DNA of 53,658 nt from Virgibacillus senegalensis (GTDB lineage Bacteria > Bacillota > Bacilli > Bacillales > Amphibacillaceae), in the NCBI RefSeq assembly GCF_000821245.2, contig NZ_LN611425.1, positions 1,333,392 through 1,387,049 of the forward strand, read 5' to 3'. The translations under genes were made by a program, and so were the position numbers. Positions 42,704 through 51,606 of this stretch are shown here, piece after piece. A model generated the notes under the pieces. The model saw nothing but the letters and a program-made list of their open reading frames with translations, had not been told where the DNA came from and did not search any database. The number at the start of each line of letters is the position of its first letter. The first letter of the stretch is position 1.

Positions 42704-43201
42704 TTATCGATTATCTATCTTTTCAGGATAAAGGTCATGATTCATCAGTCGATGGTCAGCCATTTGGGCATACTTCGTACCTGGCTTTCCGTAATTACAG
42801 AATGGATCAATGGAAATTCCCCCTCGAGGAGTGAATTTTCCCCATACTTCTATATAACGCGGATCCATTAATTCAATAAGATCATTCATGATAATATTCA
42901 TGCTGTCCTCATGGAAATCTCCATGATTGCGAAAACTGAACAGGTATAGTTTTAATGACTTGCTTTCCACCATTTTCTCATCTGGAATGTAACTGATATA
43001 AACGGTGCCGAAGTCTGGTTGTCCTGTTTTCGGGCATAGTGTAGTGAATTCAGGGCAATTGAATTTCACAAAATAGTCACGTCCCGGATGTTTGTTATCA
43101 AAAGTTTCAAGCACTTCCGGTGTATAGTCAAATTGATAGGTTGTCCCTTGGCTTCCAAGCAAAGTCAAGTCTGTTAAATCTTCATCTCTTCTTCCTGCCA
43201 T
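42704..43201 (-). CDS. queF: QueF, NADPH-dependent preQ0 reductase
   Basis: A 165-aa T-fold enzyme converting preQ0 to preQ1 in queuosine biosynthesis. Active-site Cys56 and Asp63 lie in [12 protein letters not shown]; the substrate/NADPH motif is [20 protein letters not shown]. Length matches the short, YkvM-type QueF. GGAGGAACC precedes the ATG. First gene after the preQ1 riboswitch. Confidence 0.96.
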   Translation of the reverse strand: MAGRRDEDLTDLTLLGSQGTTYQFDYTPEVLETFDNKHPGRDYFVKFNCPEFTTLCPKTGQPDFGTVYISYIPDEKMVESKSLKLYLFSFRNHGDFHEDSMNIIMNDLIELMDPRYIEVWGKFTPRGGISIDPFCNYGKPGTKYAQMADHRLMNHDLYPEKIDNR

Positions 43202-43282
43202 AATGGTTCCTCCTTTTTTAAAACAGCTAATTTATGAGCAAGCCCATACTTCTATTTTGCATCCAAAATATTTAAAGATCGG

Positions 43283-43372
43283 AAAAAAAGGCCATGCCCC
43301 TAAGGGACATGGCCTTGAACACCTGTTATGTCCTTAGTTTTTTATAGAGGGTTTACGCTAAGAACCTCTCCC
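43283..43372 (-). promoter_or_regulatory. preQ1-I riboswitch with terminator
   Basis: On the minus strand the aptamer (43330-43372) reads AGAGGTTCTTAGC, then ACCCTCTATAAAAAACTAAGGA, the class I consensus with its H-type pseudoknot tail. The terminator stem AAGGCCATG/CATGGCCTT (43289-43317) with T7 follows. preQ1 binding stops transcription of queF and the transporter. Confidence 0.95.
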
Positions 43373-43405
43373 GATCAAACGGATTATCTCCATTTTCCTC
43401 GACTA

Positions 43406-43434
43406 ATTATATAGAGCAGAAACAGAAAAGTCAA
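43406..43434 (-). promoter_or_regulatory. Promoter of the queF operon
   Basis: TTGACT (43429-43434) and TATAAT (43406-43411) on the minus strand with a 17-base spacer, a near-perfect sigma-A promoter just upstream of the preQ1 aptamer. Confidence 0.85.
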
Positions 43435-43448
43435 TCTAAATCAATTGC

Positions 43449-43732
43449 GGGGTCAGTCCCCTATCCCCCAAAACCAGCGATTGATGATTGGAAGGGGACT
43501 GTCCCCAAAAAGCGGGTTATTTCCGTTTTAAAGGGTTAGAGGGACTGACCCCAGGACATCACCATCCCCTGTCAGCACTCGCTTTTGCTTTTCTAGCTTA
43601 CGCAAAATGGTCAGATTGGGGACTGACCCCACAACCTGGTTTTCGGTGCTTGATTGGCTTAGGAGGGACTGACCCCGAATGTTGTTTGCGTATGTGTTTC
43701 CCCTAGTTTTCGCTTGGTCGGGGACTGTCCCC
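43449..43732. repeat. REP-like palindrome cluster 4
   Basis: Six copies: 43449-43461 (GGGGTCAGTCCCC), 43494-43506 (GGGGACTGTCCCC), 43541-43552, 43618-43630, 43665-43676 (GGGACTGACCCC type) and 43720-43732 (GGGGACTGTCCCC). The last abuts the sigma factor stop codon. Fills the gap between that gene and the queF promoter. Confidence 0.85.
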
Positions 43733-44323
43733 TCAACCTGTCCGCTCAAACTCTGTCCCTAAACAGCGGGGTGAGGCGCTGATATGGGTGGTTTGTGCGG
43801 TTTGGTCCATGCCTTCTTTGACTCGTTTTCTGGCTCGGTATAAGCGGGCTTTGACGGTGCCCAGGGCGATGCTTAAGCTGCTGGCAATTTCTTTGTCGGT
43901 CCACTCGTTTTGGTACTTCAACGTAAACACTTTACGAAGTTTCGGACTCAGCAGAACGACCTGCCGCTTAATTTGTCCTTCGGTCCATTTGTACTCGACT
44001 TGTTTTTCCACCATCCATTCTGCCGAGCAGCTTTCCTCGCTGGTCAGATAGACTTCCTCAAGCGGGACATACACACGCTTCTTCTCTTTCCTGATTGCAT
44101 CGATGGCAGTTCGATAAGCTATGCTTGCCAGCCATGCCCCCACTTTGTCATTTTCTCGCAAACTATCATAATGCTTGTATGCTTTAATAAACGCATCCTG
44201 TACCACATCTTCGGCCAGAGAACGATCTTTTGTAATACCGACCGACAGCCTATACATCCGTTGATAATACTGTTGATAAACAGCATCAAAACGAACTCCT
44301 TCCCCCGTCAAAGCTTCTTCCAT
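43733..44323 (-). CDS. ECF sigma factor (sigma-70 family)
   Basis: A 196-aa ECF sigma factor: region 2 (YQQYYQRMYRLSVGI ... AEDVVQDAFIKAYKHY) and region 4 (VFTLKYQNEWTDKEIASSLSIALGTVKARLYRARKRV). It would direct transcription of envelope or stress genes. AAAGGAGAGAAAAGAA precedes the ATG. Fourth gene of the operon after an ABC permease (13 bases). No anti-sigma gene follows, which is unusual. Confidence 0.92.
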   Translation of the reverse strand: MEEALTGEGVRFDAVYQQYYQRMYRLSVGITKDRSLAEDVVQDAFIKAYKHYDSLRENDKVGAWLASIAYRTAIDAIRKEKKRVYVPLEEVYLTSEESCSAEWMVEKQVEYKWTEGQIKRQVVLLSPKLRKVFTLKYQNEWTDKEIASSLSIALGTVKARLYRARKRVKEGMDQTAQTTHISASPRCLGTEFERTG

Positions 44324-44338
44324 TTCTTTTCTCTCCTT

Positions 44339-46309
44339 TTACTGGTTTTCAAAATACTCGGTTACGAATGCCGGCACACCATCTTTGGTAAACGATCGAA
44401 TGATCGGATAATCTTTTTCCTCCACGAAATAACCGATGAAAAAGGGTCCCTGTTCCACTCCATAATAATGACTGGCCGTGGCATCAAGAGCATCTTGAAT
44501 CTGACCTTTGTCCTCTATAACCATTCCTTTTCCAGCATATCTTCTCTCTGTCAGGATTTGATGTGGATCGTCGGTTTCTTGCCTTTTATCCAAAATCACC
44601 GCATAGGAAATATCCTCTGCCTGCATCACCGTTTGGTCATAAATCTCATGGGCTTTTAACCAGTTTCCAAATTGCTCATAGGATTTTAATATAGGCAACG
44701 GATAATACATATCCTCCCCATCAGGTACTTGAATGGAAGCCATGGTGTCTACCGGATTGACAATTTCCTGATAGGATTGATCATAAATATCCTGCTTCAA
44801 AGCCTGTAACGCTTCCTTTATTTCCTTTTTCTCCAGTATGGTCGTCCCTGATGTCCCATCCATCTCATTTGAAATACGCAAGTTGTCAAAGTCATTTTCA
44901 TTCAAGTTCAAAATCGGATTTTTGATTTCCTTGTATTCCCGGGATTCATAGATAGGTTTTAAGTACTCCTCATAAGTCTCATCCAAATCAAGAAAGTATT
45001 CCCGATTGACCATACTGCCGTCTTCAAGCTGATAACTAAGAAATATTTTCTCTCGATTTAAGCGCTCTTTTGGCAAAATGCCTTTCGACTGTTCGATGAT
45101 TTTTTTATGGAGACTTCGAACATGGCCGATAATCGCCGGGTCCTGAATCGCCAGCTCTCGTATTTTATCCACATCATTTTCTCTAGAGTAGTACATTGGA
45201 TTCTCGTTAAAATAGACCGCTTTGATATTTTCTGCTTCCGGCACCCGACTCTCATACCCGGTAACATCCAAGGAGAATACGAGAATGATGGCACTTGCAA
45301 CCGCGAGAAAGATTACATATCCTCTCCACTTACCGAACACCTGCCAGTTTTTTTGCAACACCATTTCTGCAATCAAATAACCAATTAATGATCCAAGCAC
45401 ATAACCGAAAATAATCCATGAGAGCTGATTTTCGGTTTCTCCGAAATAAAATCCACCGAACAGCATCATACAAGCTGTCACGCCGTATTTAAATATTGGA
45501 CGCGCCTGGTGGAATGCCATGGGCTGACCACTTGCTTCAGAAGGGCGCTTTTGATAAATGAACCAGCCCAACGCATAAAACACGAAGGAAAGCAGCAAAT
45601 AGATAGCGTACTTCCAACCAGGGAACTTCATGTTGTACAATTCAATAAAATCGGTCAGCGGCGAAAAAAGAGCAACATTGGTAAGTTGATAAAACGATAT
45701 CGGAAAACCATCGAGTAAAATATTCAGGTTTGCGTAAACCAGCACGAGAATGCCAGCTGGAAACAGGAGAAAGATGTAGGTCAATACTCCCTGTACCGCA
45801 GATATACCGGTTAACATCCCGATCAATACTCCTGCCGAGAAAAGCAAAAGGGAAAAAACGACAGATTCACCGAACCAATGCCAAATATCCGCTTGCGTGT
45901 AGACCGTATATAAATCCATCGCCGGAAGCATCAAGGACAAAATAATGGCTGTAAACAATAAAGGTAGTACAATTAGCAATATTCCAACCAGAAAATGATG
46001 ATTAAAAATCTTCCTCCGTGTTAACGGCAGGCTGTGTATGAAATCAGCAGCATTTTTCACTTGCATATATCGGAATAAAAACACGGCGACCAATACAGGG
46101 ATGATATATAAAAAGAACAATTGAATTTCCGCATTGGACTCAAATAAGCTACGAAAGGAATATCCCATCCGTTCATCTGTTTCCAGCATAAGCAGATTCA
46201 GCGGCAATGCAAATAGTAATCCGGCGAAATAAACAATACCGATCCAGCCTGAACTCAACAAATCCTGTTTTAACAACTGTTTATTAAACAAGGATGTTTT
46301 CGATTGCAT
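44339..46309 (-). CDS. ABC transporter permease, YtrC/D-like (656 aa)
   Basis: A large permease with six or more N-terminal membrane segments (about 20-330), then an extracytoplasmic domain of about 300 residues (from YESRVPEAENIKA) containing helical and beta elements. It resembles the B. subtilis YtrC/YtrD pair. The start at 46309 has GGGGGACG upstream and overlaps the ATPase gene by 26 bases. It would export a peptide or lipid-targeting compound, or sense envelope stress; inference. Confidence 0.85.
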   Translation of the reverse strand: MQSKTSLFNKQLLKQDLLSSGWIGIVYFAGLLFALPLNLLMLETDERMGYSFRSLFESNAEIQLFFLYIIPVLVAVFLFRYMQVKNAADFIHSLPLTRRKIFNHHFLVGILLIVLPLLFTAIILSLMLPAMDLYTVYTQADIWHWFGESVVFSLLLFSAGVLIGMLTGISAVQGVLTYIFLLFPAGILVLVYANLNILLDGFPISFYQLTNVALFSPLTDFIELYNMKFPGWKYAIYLLLSFVFYALGWFIYQKRPSEASGQPMAFHQARPIFKYGVTACMMLFGGFYFGETENQLSWIIFGYVLGSLIGYLIAEMVLQKNWQVFGKWRGYVIFLAVASAIILVFSLDVTGYESRVPEAENIKAVYFNENPMYYSRENDVDKIRELAIQDPAIIGHVRSLHKKIIEQSKGILPKERLNREKIFLSYQLEDGSMVNREYFLDLDETYEEYLKPIYESREYKEIKNPILNLNENDFDNLRISNEMDGTSGTTILEKKEIKEALQALKQDIYDQSYQEIVNPVDTMASIQVPDGEDMYYPLPILKSYEQFGNWLKAHEIYDQTVMQAEDISYAVILDKRQETDDPHQILTERRYAGKGMVIEDKGQIQDALDATASHYYGVEQGPFFIGYFVEEKDYPIIRSFTKDGVPAFVTEYFENQ

Positions 46310-47183
46310 AACCGGCGTCCCCCATTTCATACACAAAAATTTCTTCCAGTGTTAACGGCAGCAGGTCGAGAATAACCGGATGATATTGTTCCAAGTGAGA
46401 AACGATTCGATCTTCCTTTCCTCTGACAATTGCTAATATGACGCTGCCGCGGCTCTCTTTGTACAACACTTCAAGATCTCCCCAAAAATCAGTATGTGGC
46501 TTACCCCGAAAGGCTATTTGAACCTTATGAATATCTGATTTCAAATCATCGAGGTCCTTTTCGAGAAGAAGCTTCCCTTGATGAAGAATACCGACATAAT
46601 CACAAATGTCTTCCACTTCCCGGAGATTATGGGAGGAAATGATAATCGTCATCTCTCTATCCGCTACGTCCTGAACAAGAAGATTCTTCACTTTTTTCCT
46701 GATTACCGGATCGAGTCCATCGAACGGTTCATCTAAAATCAAATACTCCGGCATCGCCGATAACGCCAGCCAAAACGCTACCTGTCGCTGCATCCCCTTG
46801 GAGAACTGACTGATTTTCTTTTTCATGTCGAGCTGGAACAGCTGTTTCAATGTTACGAAGCGTTCTTGATTCCAATTTGGATAGGTATCTTGAAAAAATT
46901 CAGCCATCTGTTTAATGGAATATTGGGAAAAGAAATAGACGGTATCAGATAGGAAAAAGGTTACCTTTTTTATCTCCGTATTCTCATAAACGCTTTTACC
47001 GTTGATGCTCAATTTTCCGTCGTCCGGTTTGATAATTCCGGCAATTATTTTGAGCAGCGTTGTTTTACCCGCTCCGTTTGAACCAAGCAGACCATAAATG
47101 GACCCTTTCCTGACTTGTAAATGAACATTTTGGAGCACATCTTTCTTTACATACGATTTGCAAATACTATTACTAACGATCAT
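46284..47183 (-). CDS. ABC transporter ATP-binding protein, YtrB-like
   Basis: A 299-aa ABC ATPase: Walker A GSNGAGKT (34-41), signature FSKGMQRQ (127-134), Walker B YLILDEP (147-153) and the H-loop SSHNLREVED. An extra C-terminal domain of about 80 residues follows. Coupled to the GntR gene (11-base overlap) and the permease. Confidence 0.93.
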   Translation of the reverse strand: MIVSNSICKSYVKKDVLQNVHLQVRKGSIYGLLGSNGAGKTTLLKIIAGIIKPDDGKLSINGKSVYENTEIKKVTFFLSDTVYFFSQYSIKQMAEFFQDTYPNWNQERFVTLKQLFQLDMKKKISQFSKGMQRQVAFWLALSAMPEYLILDEPFDGLDPVIRKKVKNLLVQDVADREMTIIISSHNLREVEDICDYVGILHQGKLLLEKDLDDLKSDIHKVQIAFRGKPHTDFWGDLEVLYKESRGSVILAIVRGKEDRIVSHLEQYHPVILDLLPLTLEEIFVYEMGDAGYAIENILV

Positions 47184-47565
47184 GATGATCCCCCCTCTTC
47201 ACTTGCTCCTCTATTTCGATTATCATTCTTCGTAATTCATCCTGCGACATTCCTAAAAACATCGCTTCAGCTACCAACTTTTCCAATTGATCCCGCACCT
47301 TTTGCAACTCTTCTGATTTCTCCGATTTTGCCTGCTTATTGACAAAGCTGCCTTTGCCTTTCACTGAATAAATATAGCCTTGTGTCTCCAGTTCTCTGTA
47401 AGCTTTTTGTATCGTGTTTGGATTGATCGTCAATTGTTGGGCAAGTACACGTACAGAGGGCAGCTTTTCGTCGACTTGGAGCACATCATTGATGATCAGC
47501 TCTTTCAACTTCTCGACAAGCTGTTCATATATAGGCTTCCGGCTTCTCATATCGAGATCGAACAT
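47173..47565 (-). CDS. GntR family regulator, YtrA subfamily
   Basis: A 130-aa regulator with an N-terminal winged HTH (PIYEQLVEKLKELIINDVL; LAQQLTINPNTIQKAYRELETQGYIYSVKGKGSFV) and a short C-terminal helical dimer domain, the YtrA layout. It probably represses its own operon via the palindrome at 47587-47623. GGAGGTTACGCG precedes the ATG. Confidence 0.93.
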   Translation of the reverse strand: MFDLDMRSRKPIYEQLVEKLKELIINDVLQVDEKLPSVRVLAQQLTINPNTIQKAYRELETQGYIYSVKGKGSFVNKQAKSEKSEELQKVRDQLEKLVAEAMFLGMSQDELRRMIIEIEEQVKRGDHHDR

Positions 47566-47586
47566 CGCGTAACCTCCGCTTCCGGT

Positions 47587-47623
47587 TAACTGTATTAACT
47601 GTATTAATATATGTAATACAGTT
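47587..47623 (-). promoter_or_regulatory. YtrA-type operator
   Basis: AACTGTATTA (47597-47606) and TAATACAGTT (47614-47623) form a 10-bp inverted repeat with a 7-base gap, and a third half-site TAACTGTATTA precedes it (47587-47597), just upstream of the GntR start. Likely the repressor binding site. Confidence 0.65.
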
Positions 47624-47779
47624 TGAGTATATCCTAAACGAGCGTTTTTGGGAAGGTATTTTTTTATAAAATTAAATTTGCACCCTATAATGGCTTAAAA
47701 ACAAGCATTTCAATTAATATTCATTTTTCGTTTTAGAAAGCGAAACGAAGGTAATACTTGGGAAGAGGAGGTTGCTGTA

Positions 47780-48118
47780 ATGATTAGTTTGTTAATCAAA
47801 ATTGTCATGCTGCCAATCATTATTTTGTTCTTCAGTTATTTTTTTGAAGGGGTGTATTTTGAATCAATCTGGCAAACAATCGCTGCTATCGTTTTGCTGG
47901 CGGTGGTAGGTGTCGTGATGGAGGCAGTTCTCTTAAGAAGAAAAACATTCTGGCTGAGTATCGTGTTAGATTTTGCTGCGACGGCAGTACTATTGCTTGT
48001 TATTGCTGAAGTTTTTGATTCTATTCACGTCAGCCTAACAGGGGCAATCCTGATTGCGCTCGTAGTCGGCGTTCAAGAATATTTTGTTCACCTGCTATTG
48101 ATTAACAACGGAAAATAA
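47780..48118 (+). CDS. DUF2512 family membrane protein (YndM-like)
   Basis: A 112-aa protein with four membrane segments (LLIKIVMLPIIILFFSYFF; TIAAIVLLAVVGVVMEAVLL; LSIVLDFAATAVLLLVIAEVF; LTGAILIALVVGVQEYFVHLLL), matching DUF2512. Some members are sporulation-linked. GAGGAGGTTGCTGTA precedes the ATG. Confidence 0.82.
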   Translation: MISLLIKIVMLPIIILFFSYFFEGVYFESIWQTIAAIVLLAVVGVVMEAVLLRRKTFWLSIVLDFAATAVLLLVIAEVFDSIHVSLTGAILIALVVGVQEYFVHLLLINNGK

Positions 48119-48241
48119 CAAACGGTTTGGAAATTATGCTGATGATTAAACCAACAACTCTGATAGAAGGAAAAAAAGCTTTTTGATTGAATCGTATTTT
48201 TCCCAATCACAAAACAGGACTAATGTCCCGGCTAAAACAGG

Positions 48242-48410
48242 TTTACATTTCCTCTTAAAAGGATATGGTATCTATACATCTCATCTAAATGGTTATTCTC
48301 TACTTCCTATTGGTGAGGTAGAAGTAATTTGAAATTTCCTCCCCCCTTAAGAATGGAGCTTGTGTTCAAGCTCGCCAGGCTGTCGTTTTTCGACAGTCTG
48401 TTTTTTTTGG
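48242..48410 (+). ncRNA. Candidate C-rich small RNA or leader attenuator
   Basis: A promoter-like pair TTTACA (48242-48247) and TATGGT (48264-48269), a hairpin near 48301-48326, a C-rich single-stranded stretch CCTCCCCCC (48338-48346), a perfect GAGCTTG/CAAGCTC hairpin (48356-48373) and a terminator (48378-48399, T8) occur in 170 bases with no open frame. This looks like Gram-positive small RNAs that pair with ribosome sites. It could instead be a leader attenuator for the antiporter 145 bases on. The rest of 48119-48554 shows nothing. Confidence 0.4.
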
Positions 48411-48554
48411 ACAATACTTTTCCATTGCCGGCATAAATTAAAAATAGAATATTTTTTCTTTTGATGGAGACGAGAGTTTTGTGATTTACCAGAAATAAGA
48501 TTATCATTAATAATAGATAGAAAATCTACTGATTCTGAGAGGATTGAAAAAAAG

Positions 48555-50057
48555 TTGGAGTTATCGGTTCAAGCTTTGATTTTTTTATTTTCAGCGATGT
48601 TGATCATCGGGGTATTAGCTACAAAATTTTCTTCACGTATCGGACTTCCTTCGCTTGTTCTTTTTCTTCTGCTCGGCATGTTTCTCAACAATTATGTATT
48701 TTTTGAAAATGCTAAACTCAGTCAATTGATTGGTATAGTAGCCTTGGTTATCATTCTGTTCGAGGGCGGAACACAGACAAAGTGGAGAAATATCCGGCCT
48801 GTTCTAGGGGCCGCAGGGTCACTGGCTACAATCGGTGTGTTGATTACTACGATCGTGACTGGCATCGCAGCGATGTATATTCTGGACTTATCCTTACTGG
48901 AAGGAATGCTCTTTGGTGCAATCGTCGGCTCTACCGATGCTGCTGCGGTATTTTCCGTGCTTGGAAACAAAAATATTAAGCGTCGGATCACTTCTACGTT
49001 GGAAGCCGAGTCTGGGACCAACGATCCAATGGCCGTGTTCTTGACAGTGACTTTGATAGAAATTATTCAGCTGCCAGACAGCTCCCTGTGGACAGCAATC
49101 GGAAGCTTTTTCTGGCAAATGGGAGTCGGTTTGGCTGTCGGTTTTCTTCTTGGTAAAGCGACTACAGCGGTTATCAATAAAATTACGCTAGATGCTTCTG
49201 GTCTTTATCCTGTACTTGCACTAGCTTGTGCCATTTTCACGTATGCCTCCACAACTGCTATCGGTGGCAGCGGATTGCTTGCTGTATACGTGATGGCTGT
49301 CTACATCGGCAACAATGATTTGATGTACAGGTTTTCGATTTTACGATTCAACGAGGGCTTTGCATGGATGATGCAAATCATTATGTTCATCCTGTTAGGC
49401 TTGCTTGTATTCCCAGAACAACTACTTAATATCTTTTGGCAAGGTCTTTTGCTATCCGTGATTTTAATGTTTATCGCAAGACCTGTCGGTGTTTTTCTCA
49501 GCATGCTATTCATGAAGTATACCGGGAAAGAAAAATTTTTCATTTCCTGGGCCGGGCTGAAAGGTGCTGTACCGGTCATCCTTGCCACCTATCCTACCCT
49601 TGCAGGTGTCGAAAACAGCCAGTTGATTTTCAATGTCGTCTTTTTCGTGGTATTGACATCGGCACTGATTCAGGGCGGTACACTTTCCTGGCTTGGCAGT
49701 AAGCTTCATTTAACGGAAAACATGCAGGCAAGTCCTTTTCCTACAATGGAATTAATTACACTCGGGCGTTCCGGTGCGGAAATCATGGAAGCCACTATAA
49801 GCGAGGATACCCCGGCAACTGGAGTAACACTCCAAGATCTAACACTGCCGGAAGAAACCCTGATTACCGCCATCATCCGGGAAGGAAAGGTGATAACCCC
49901 TACAGGAAGCTCGATTCTCGAAACGGGTGATACGTTGTATGTACTCACTCATAAAAAACAACGAGAACAGGTCAGGGCCATGCTCTTTGGAAATAAGAAA
50001 ACCAAAAAGCCTGAAGGTAAAATCGAGAAGAAACAGAAAAAGAACGTTAATAAGTAA
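48555..50057 (+). CDS. Cation/proton antiporter CPA1 family with RCK-C domain (NhaP2/CvrA-like)
   Basis: A 500-aa protein: about 12 membrane segments with the CPA antiporter core (SRIGLPSLVLFLLLGMFLN; VGSTDAAAVFSVL; ESGTNDPMAVFL), then a TrkA_C/RCK-C domain (about 400-480: TITAIIREGKVITPTGSS; LETGDTLYVLTH) and a basic tail. It exchanges K+ or Na+ for H+. The start is TTG at 48555 after GAGAGGATTG. It fits with the osmolyte carriers in ion/solute balance. Confidence 0.87.
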   Translation: MELSVQALIFLFSAMLIIGVLATKFSSRIGLPSLVLFLLLGMFLNNYVFFENAKLSQLIGIVALVIILFEGGTQTKWRNIRPVLGAAGSLATIGVLITTIVTGIAAMYILDLSLLEGMLFGAIVGSTDAAAVFSVLGNKNIKRRITSTLEAESGTNDPMAVFLTVTLIEIIQLPDSSLWTAIGSFFWQMGVGLAVGFLLGKATTAVINKITLDASGLYPVLALACAIFTYASTTAIGGSGLLAVYVMAVYIGNNDLMYRFSILRFNEGFAWMMQIIMFILLGLLVFPEQLLNIFWQGLLLSVILMFIARPVGVFLSMLFMKYTGKEKFFISWAGLKGAVPVILATYPTLAGVENSQLIFNVVFFVVLTSALIQGGTLSWLGSKLHLTENMQASPFPTMELITLGRSGAEIMEATISEDTPATGVTLQDLTLPEETLITAIIREGKVITPTGSSILETGDTLYVLTHKKQREQVRAMLFGNKKTKKPEGKIEKKQKKNVNK

Positions 50058-50114
50058 CTGGTATTCTGAAAGACTGACATTGGCACTTACCTATCACTTC
50101 ATTTTCTATGGCAA

Positions 50115-50156
50115 AAAAAGACATTCGCCTCTATATGGTGAATGTCTCTTTTTCTA
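50115..50156. terminator. Bidirectional terminator
   Basis: AGACATTC..GAATGTCT inverted repeat between convergent genes, with A and T flanks. Confidence 0.78.
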
Positions 50157-50166
50157 TTCTTCCTTT

Positions 50167-51219
50167 TTACTGGTGAAGGAACTTAATGCATACAGGATTT
50201 GGTACGGTTACATTTTTTTGCTTCAGCTCCAGCTTCCCGGTTTCCGGGTCACGTGTAAACAAGGTCAAATTACTGGAATTTTGGTTGGAAGCAAGTAAAT
50301 ATTGTTCAGACGGATCCAAGCTGAAGTCGCGCGGCCAACCGCCTTCTGTCGAATAATGCTCAACAAATGAAAGCGCTGCTCCATCCTCTTTCACCTCAAA
50401 CAAAGCGATGCTGTCATGTCCACGGTTTCCAGCATATACAAAACGCCCATCGGAAGAAATATGGATGGCACTTCCTTGGCTATTCTCAGTAAAATCATCT
50501 GGAATGGTGTAAATCGACTGAAGCTGAGTGAAGCTTCCGTTCGTTTGATCATATGCAAGGACGATGACTTCGTTGCTCAATTCCGTCATTACATAGGCGT
50601 ATTTCCCATTAGGATGGAACACAATATGGCGAGGTCCGCTTCCCGGTTTTGTAGAAAAACTGTTTATTTCCTCCAGCTTCTTCTCATTGATGGTATACGT
50701 TTTTATCGTATCAGACCCTAAGTCAACCACGATGACATATTGTTCATCTGGTGTGTAGCCTGAAAAATGGACATGCGGTTTTTCCTGTCTTTCGTGAGGT
50801 CCGGAACCAGCATGTTCGACACTGGATGAAGCAGGTTCTATTGCCCCCGTTTCCGGATCAACTGTGTACGCATCGACTGTTCCTTTATGATAATTTGCTG
50901 TGACCAATTGTTTATTCGAACGATCGATACTAATATGACAAGGAGCAGCCCCCTCTGAAACCTGTTTATTCACCAGAGAAAGGGTACCGTTCTCTCCAAT
51001 TGCATAAGCTGCAGCCCCGCCGCCTTTTTCTTCCTGCATAACCGAATAGAGATACCGATTGTCCTTGCTTATCGTTAAATAGGTTGGTTTTTCCGTATGA
51101 GCAGCATCAGCAAGGATGGAAACCTCCCCACTAGACTGATCCAATGAAAACGAATAAATGCCCAAACTGTCCCCGTTTGTGTATGTACCAATATATCCAA
51201 GGCTCTGTTGTTTATCCAT
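50167..51219 (-). CDS. pgl: 6-phosphogluconolactonase (Pgl, YkgB-like seven-bladed propeller)
   Basis: A 350-aa seven-bladed beta-propeller lactonase of the YkgB type: GYIGTYTNGDSLGIY at the start, repeated RYLYSV/KYAYVMTEL segments, GSGPRHIVFHPNGKYAYV and RDFSLDPSEQYLLASNQNS. It hydrolyses 6-phosphogluconolactone in the oxidative pentose phosphate path. GGAGGTGGACTAGTA precedes the ATG. Monocistronic. Confidence 0.92.
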   Translation of the reverse strand: MDKQQSLGYIGTYTNGDSLGIYSFSLDQSSGEVSILADAAHTEKPTYLTISKDNRYLYSVMQEEKGGGAAAYAIGENGTLSLVNKQVSEGAAPCHISIDRSNKQLVTANYHKGTVDAYTVDPETGAIEPASSSVEHAGSGPHERQEKPHVHFSGYTPDEQYVIVVDLGSDTIKTYTINEKKLEEINSFSTKPGSGPRHIVFHPNGKYAYVMTELSNEVIVLAYDQTNGSFTQLQSIYTIPDDFTENSQGSAIHISSDGRFVYAGNRGHDSIALFEVKEDGAALSFVEHYSTEGGWPRDFSLDPSEQYLLASNQNSSNLTLFTRDPETGKLELKQKNVTVPNPVCIKFLHQ

Positions 51220-51378
51220 TACTAGTCCACCTCCATAGAAAGATACTTACACTATACCATACCCTGCAAAATCTGTATTTTCGAAAGTTTCCCTATCCAT
51301 TTTCTGAAAAATATTTTATAATGACAGATAACCGTTTAAGAACACATGTTCCGAAATAGATAAAATAGGGGGATGCAC

Positions 51379-51537
51379 TTGAAAGAGATAGAGAAAGTAG
51401 AAAAGAAAATCGAAGCATTAAGGCTGAAGATGTATCAGCTATTTATGTGCGATCCACAAAGCCCGGACATTTTGACCATATCCCAAAATTTGGACGAAGC
51501 GTTGAATTTATTTGACACCTTAAAAAAAGCCGAATAG
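51379..51537 (+). CDS. Spo0E-like phosphatase (52 aa)
   Basis: A short two-helix protein: (M)KEIEKVEKKIEALRLKMYQL, then SQNLDEALNLFDTL with the Spo0E signature (S-x-x-L-D). It is predicted to dephosphorylate Spo0A~P. The start is TTG at 51379 (GGGGG six bases upstream); an ATG at 51373 abuts that site. The PAS-STAS gene follows after 70 bases on the same strand. Confidence 0.75.
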   Translation: MKEIEKVEKKIEALRLKMYQLFMCDPQSPDILTISQNLDEALNLFDTLKKAE

Positions 51538-51606
51538 TGACCGAAAACGAAATCCCGCTATCACAGATGCTACTTAAGTCCATCGACAAATATAACAATT
51601 TATGTC

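Noticed and set aside
26567-43732. CRISPR array from the repeated GGGACTGACCCC motifs
   Set aside because: Spacing is irregular, orientation alternates, repeats are short and palindromic and there are no cas genes.
48307-48507. 66-codon minus-strand frame in the antiporter leader
   Set aside because: It crosses the terminator hairpin, has no ribosome site and is AT-rich filler.
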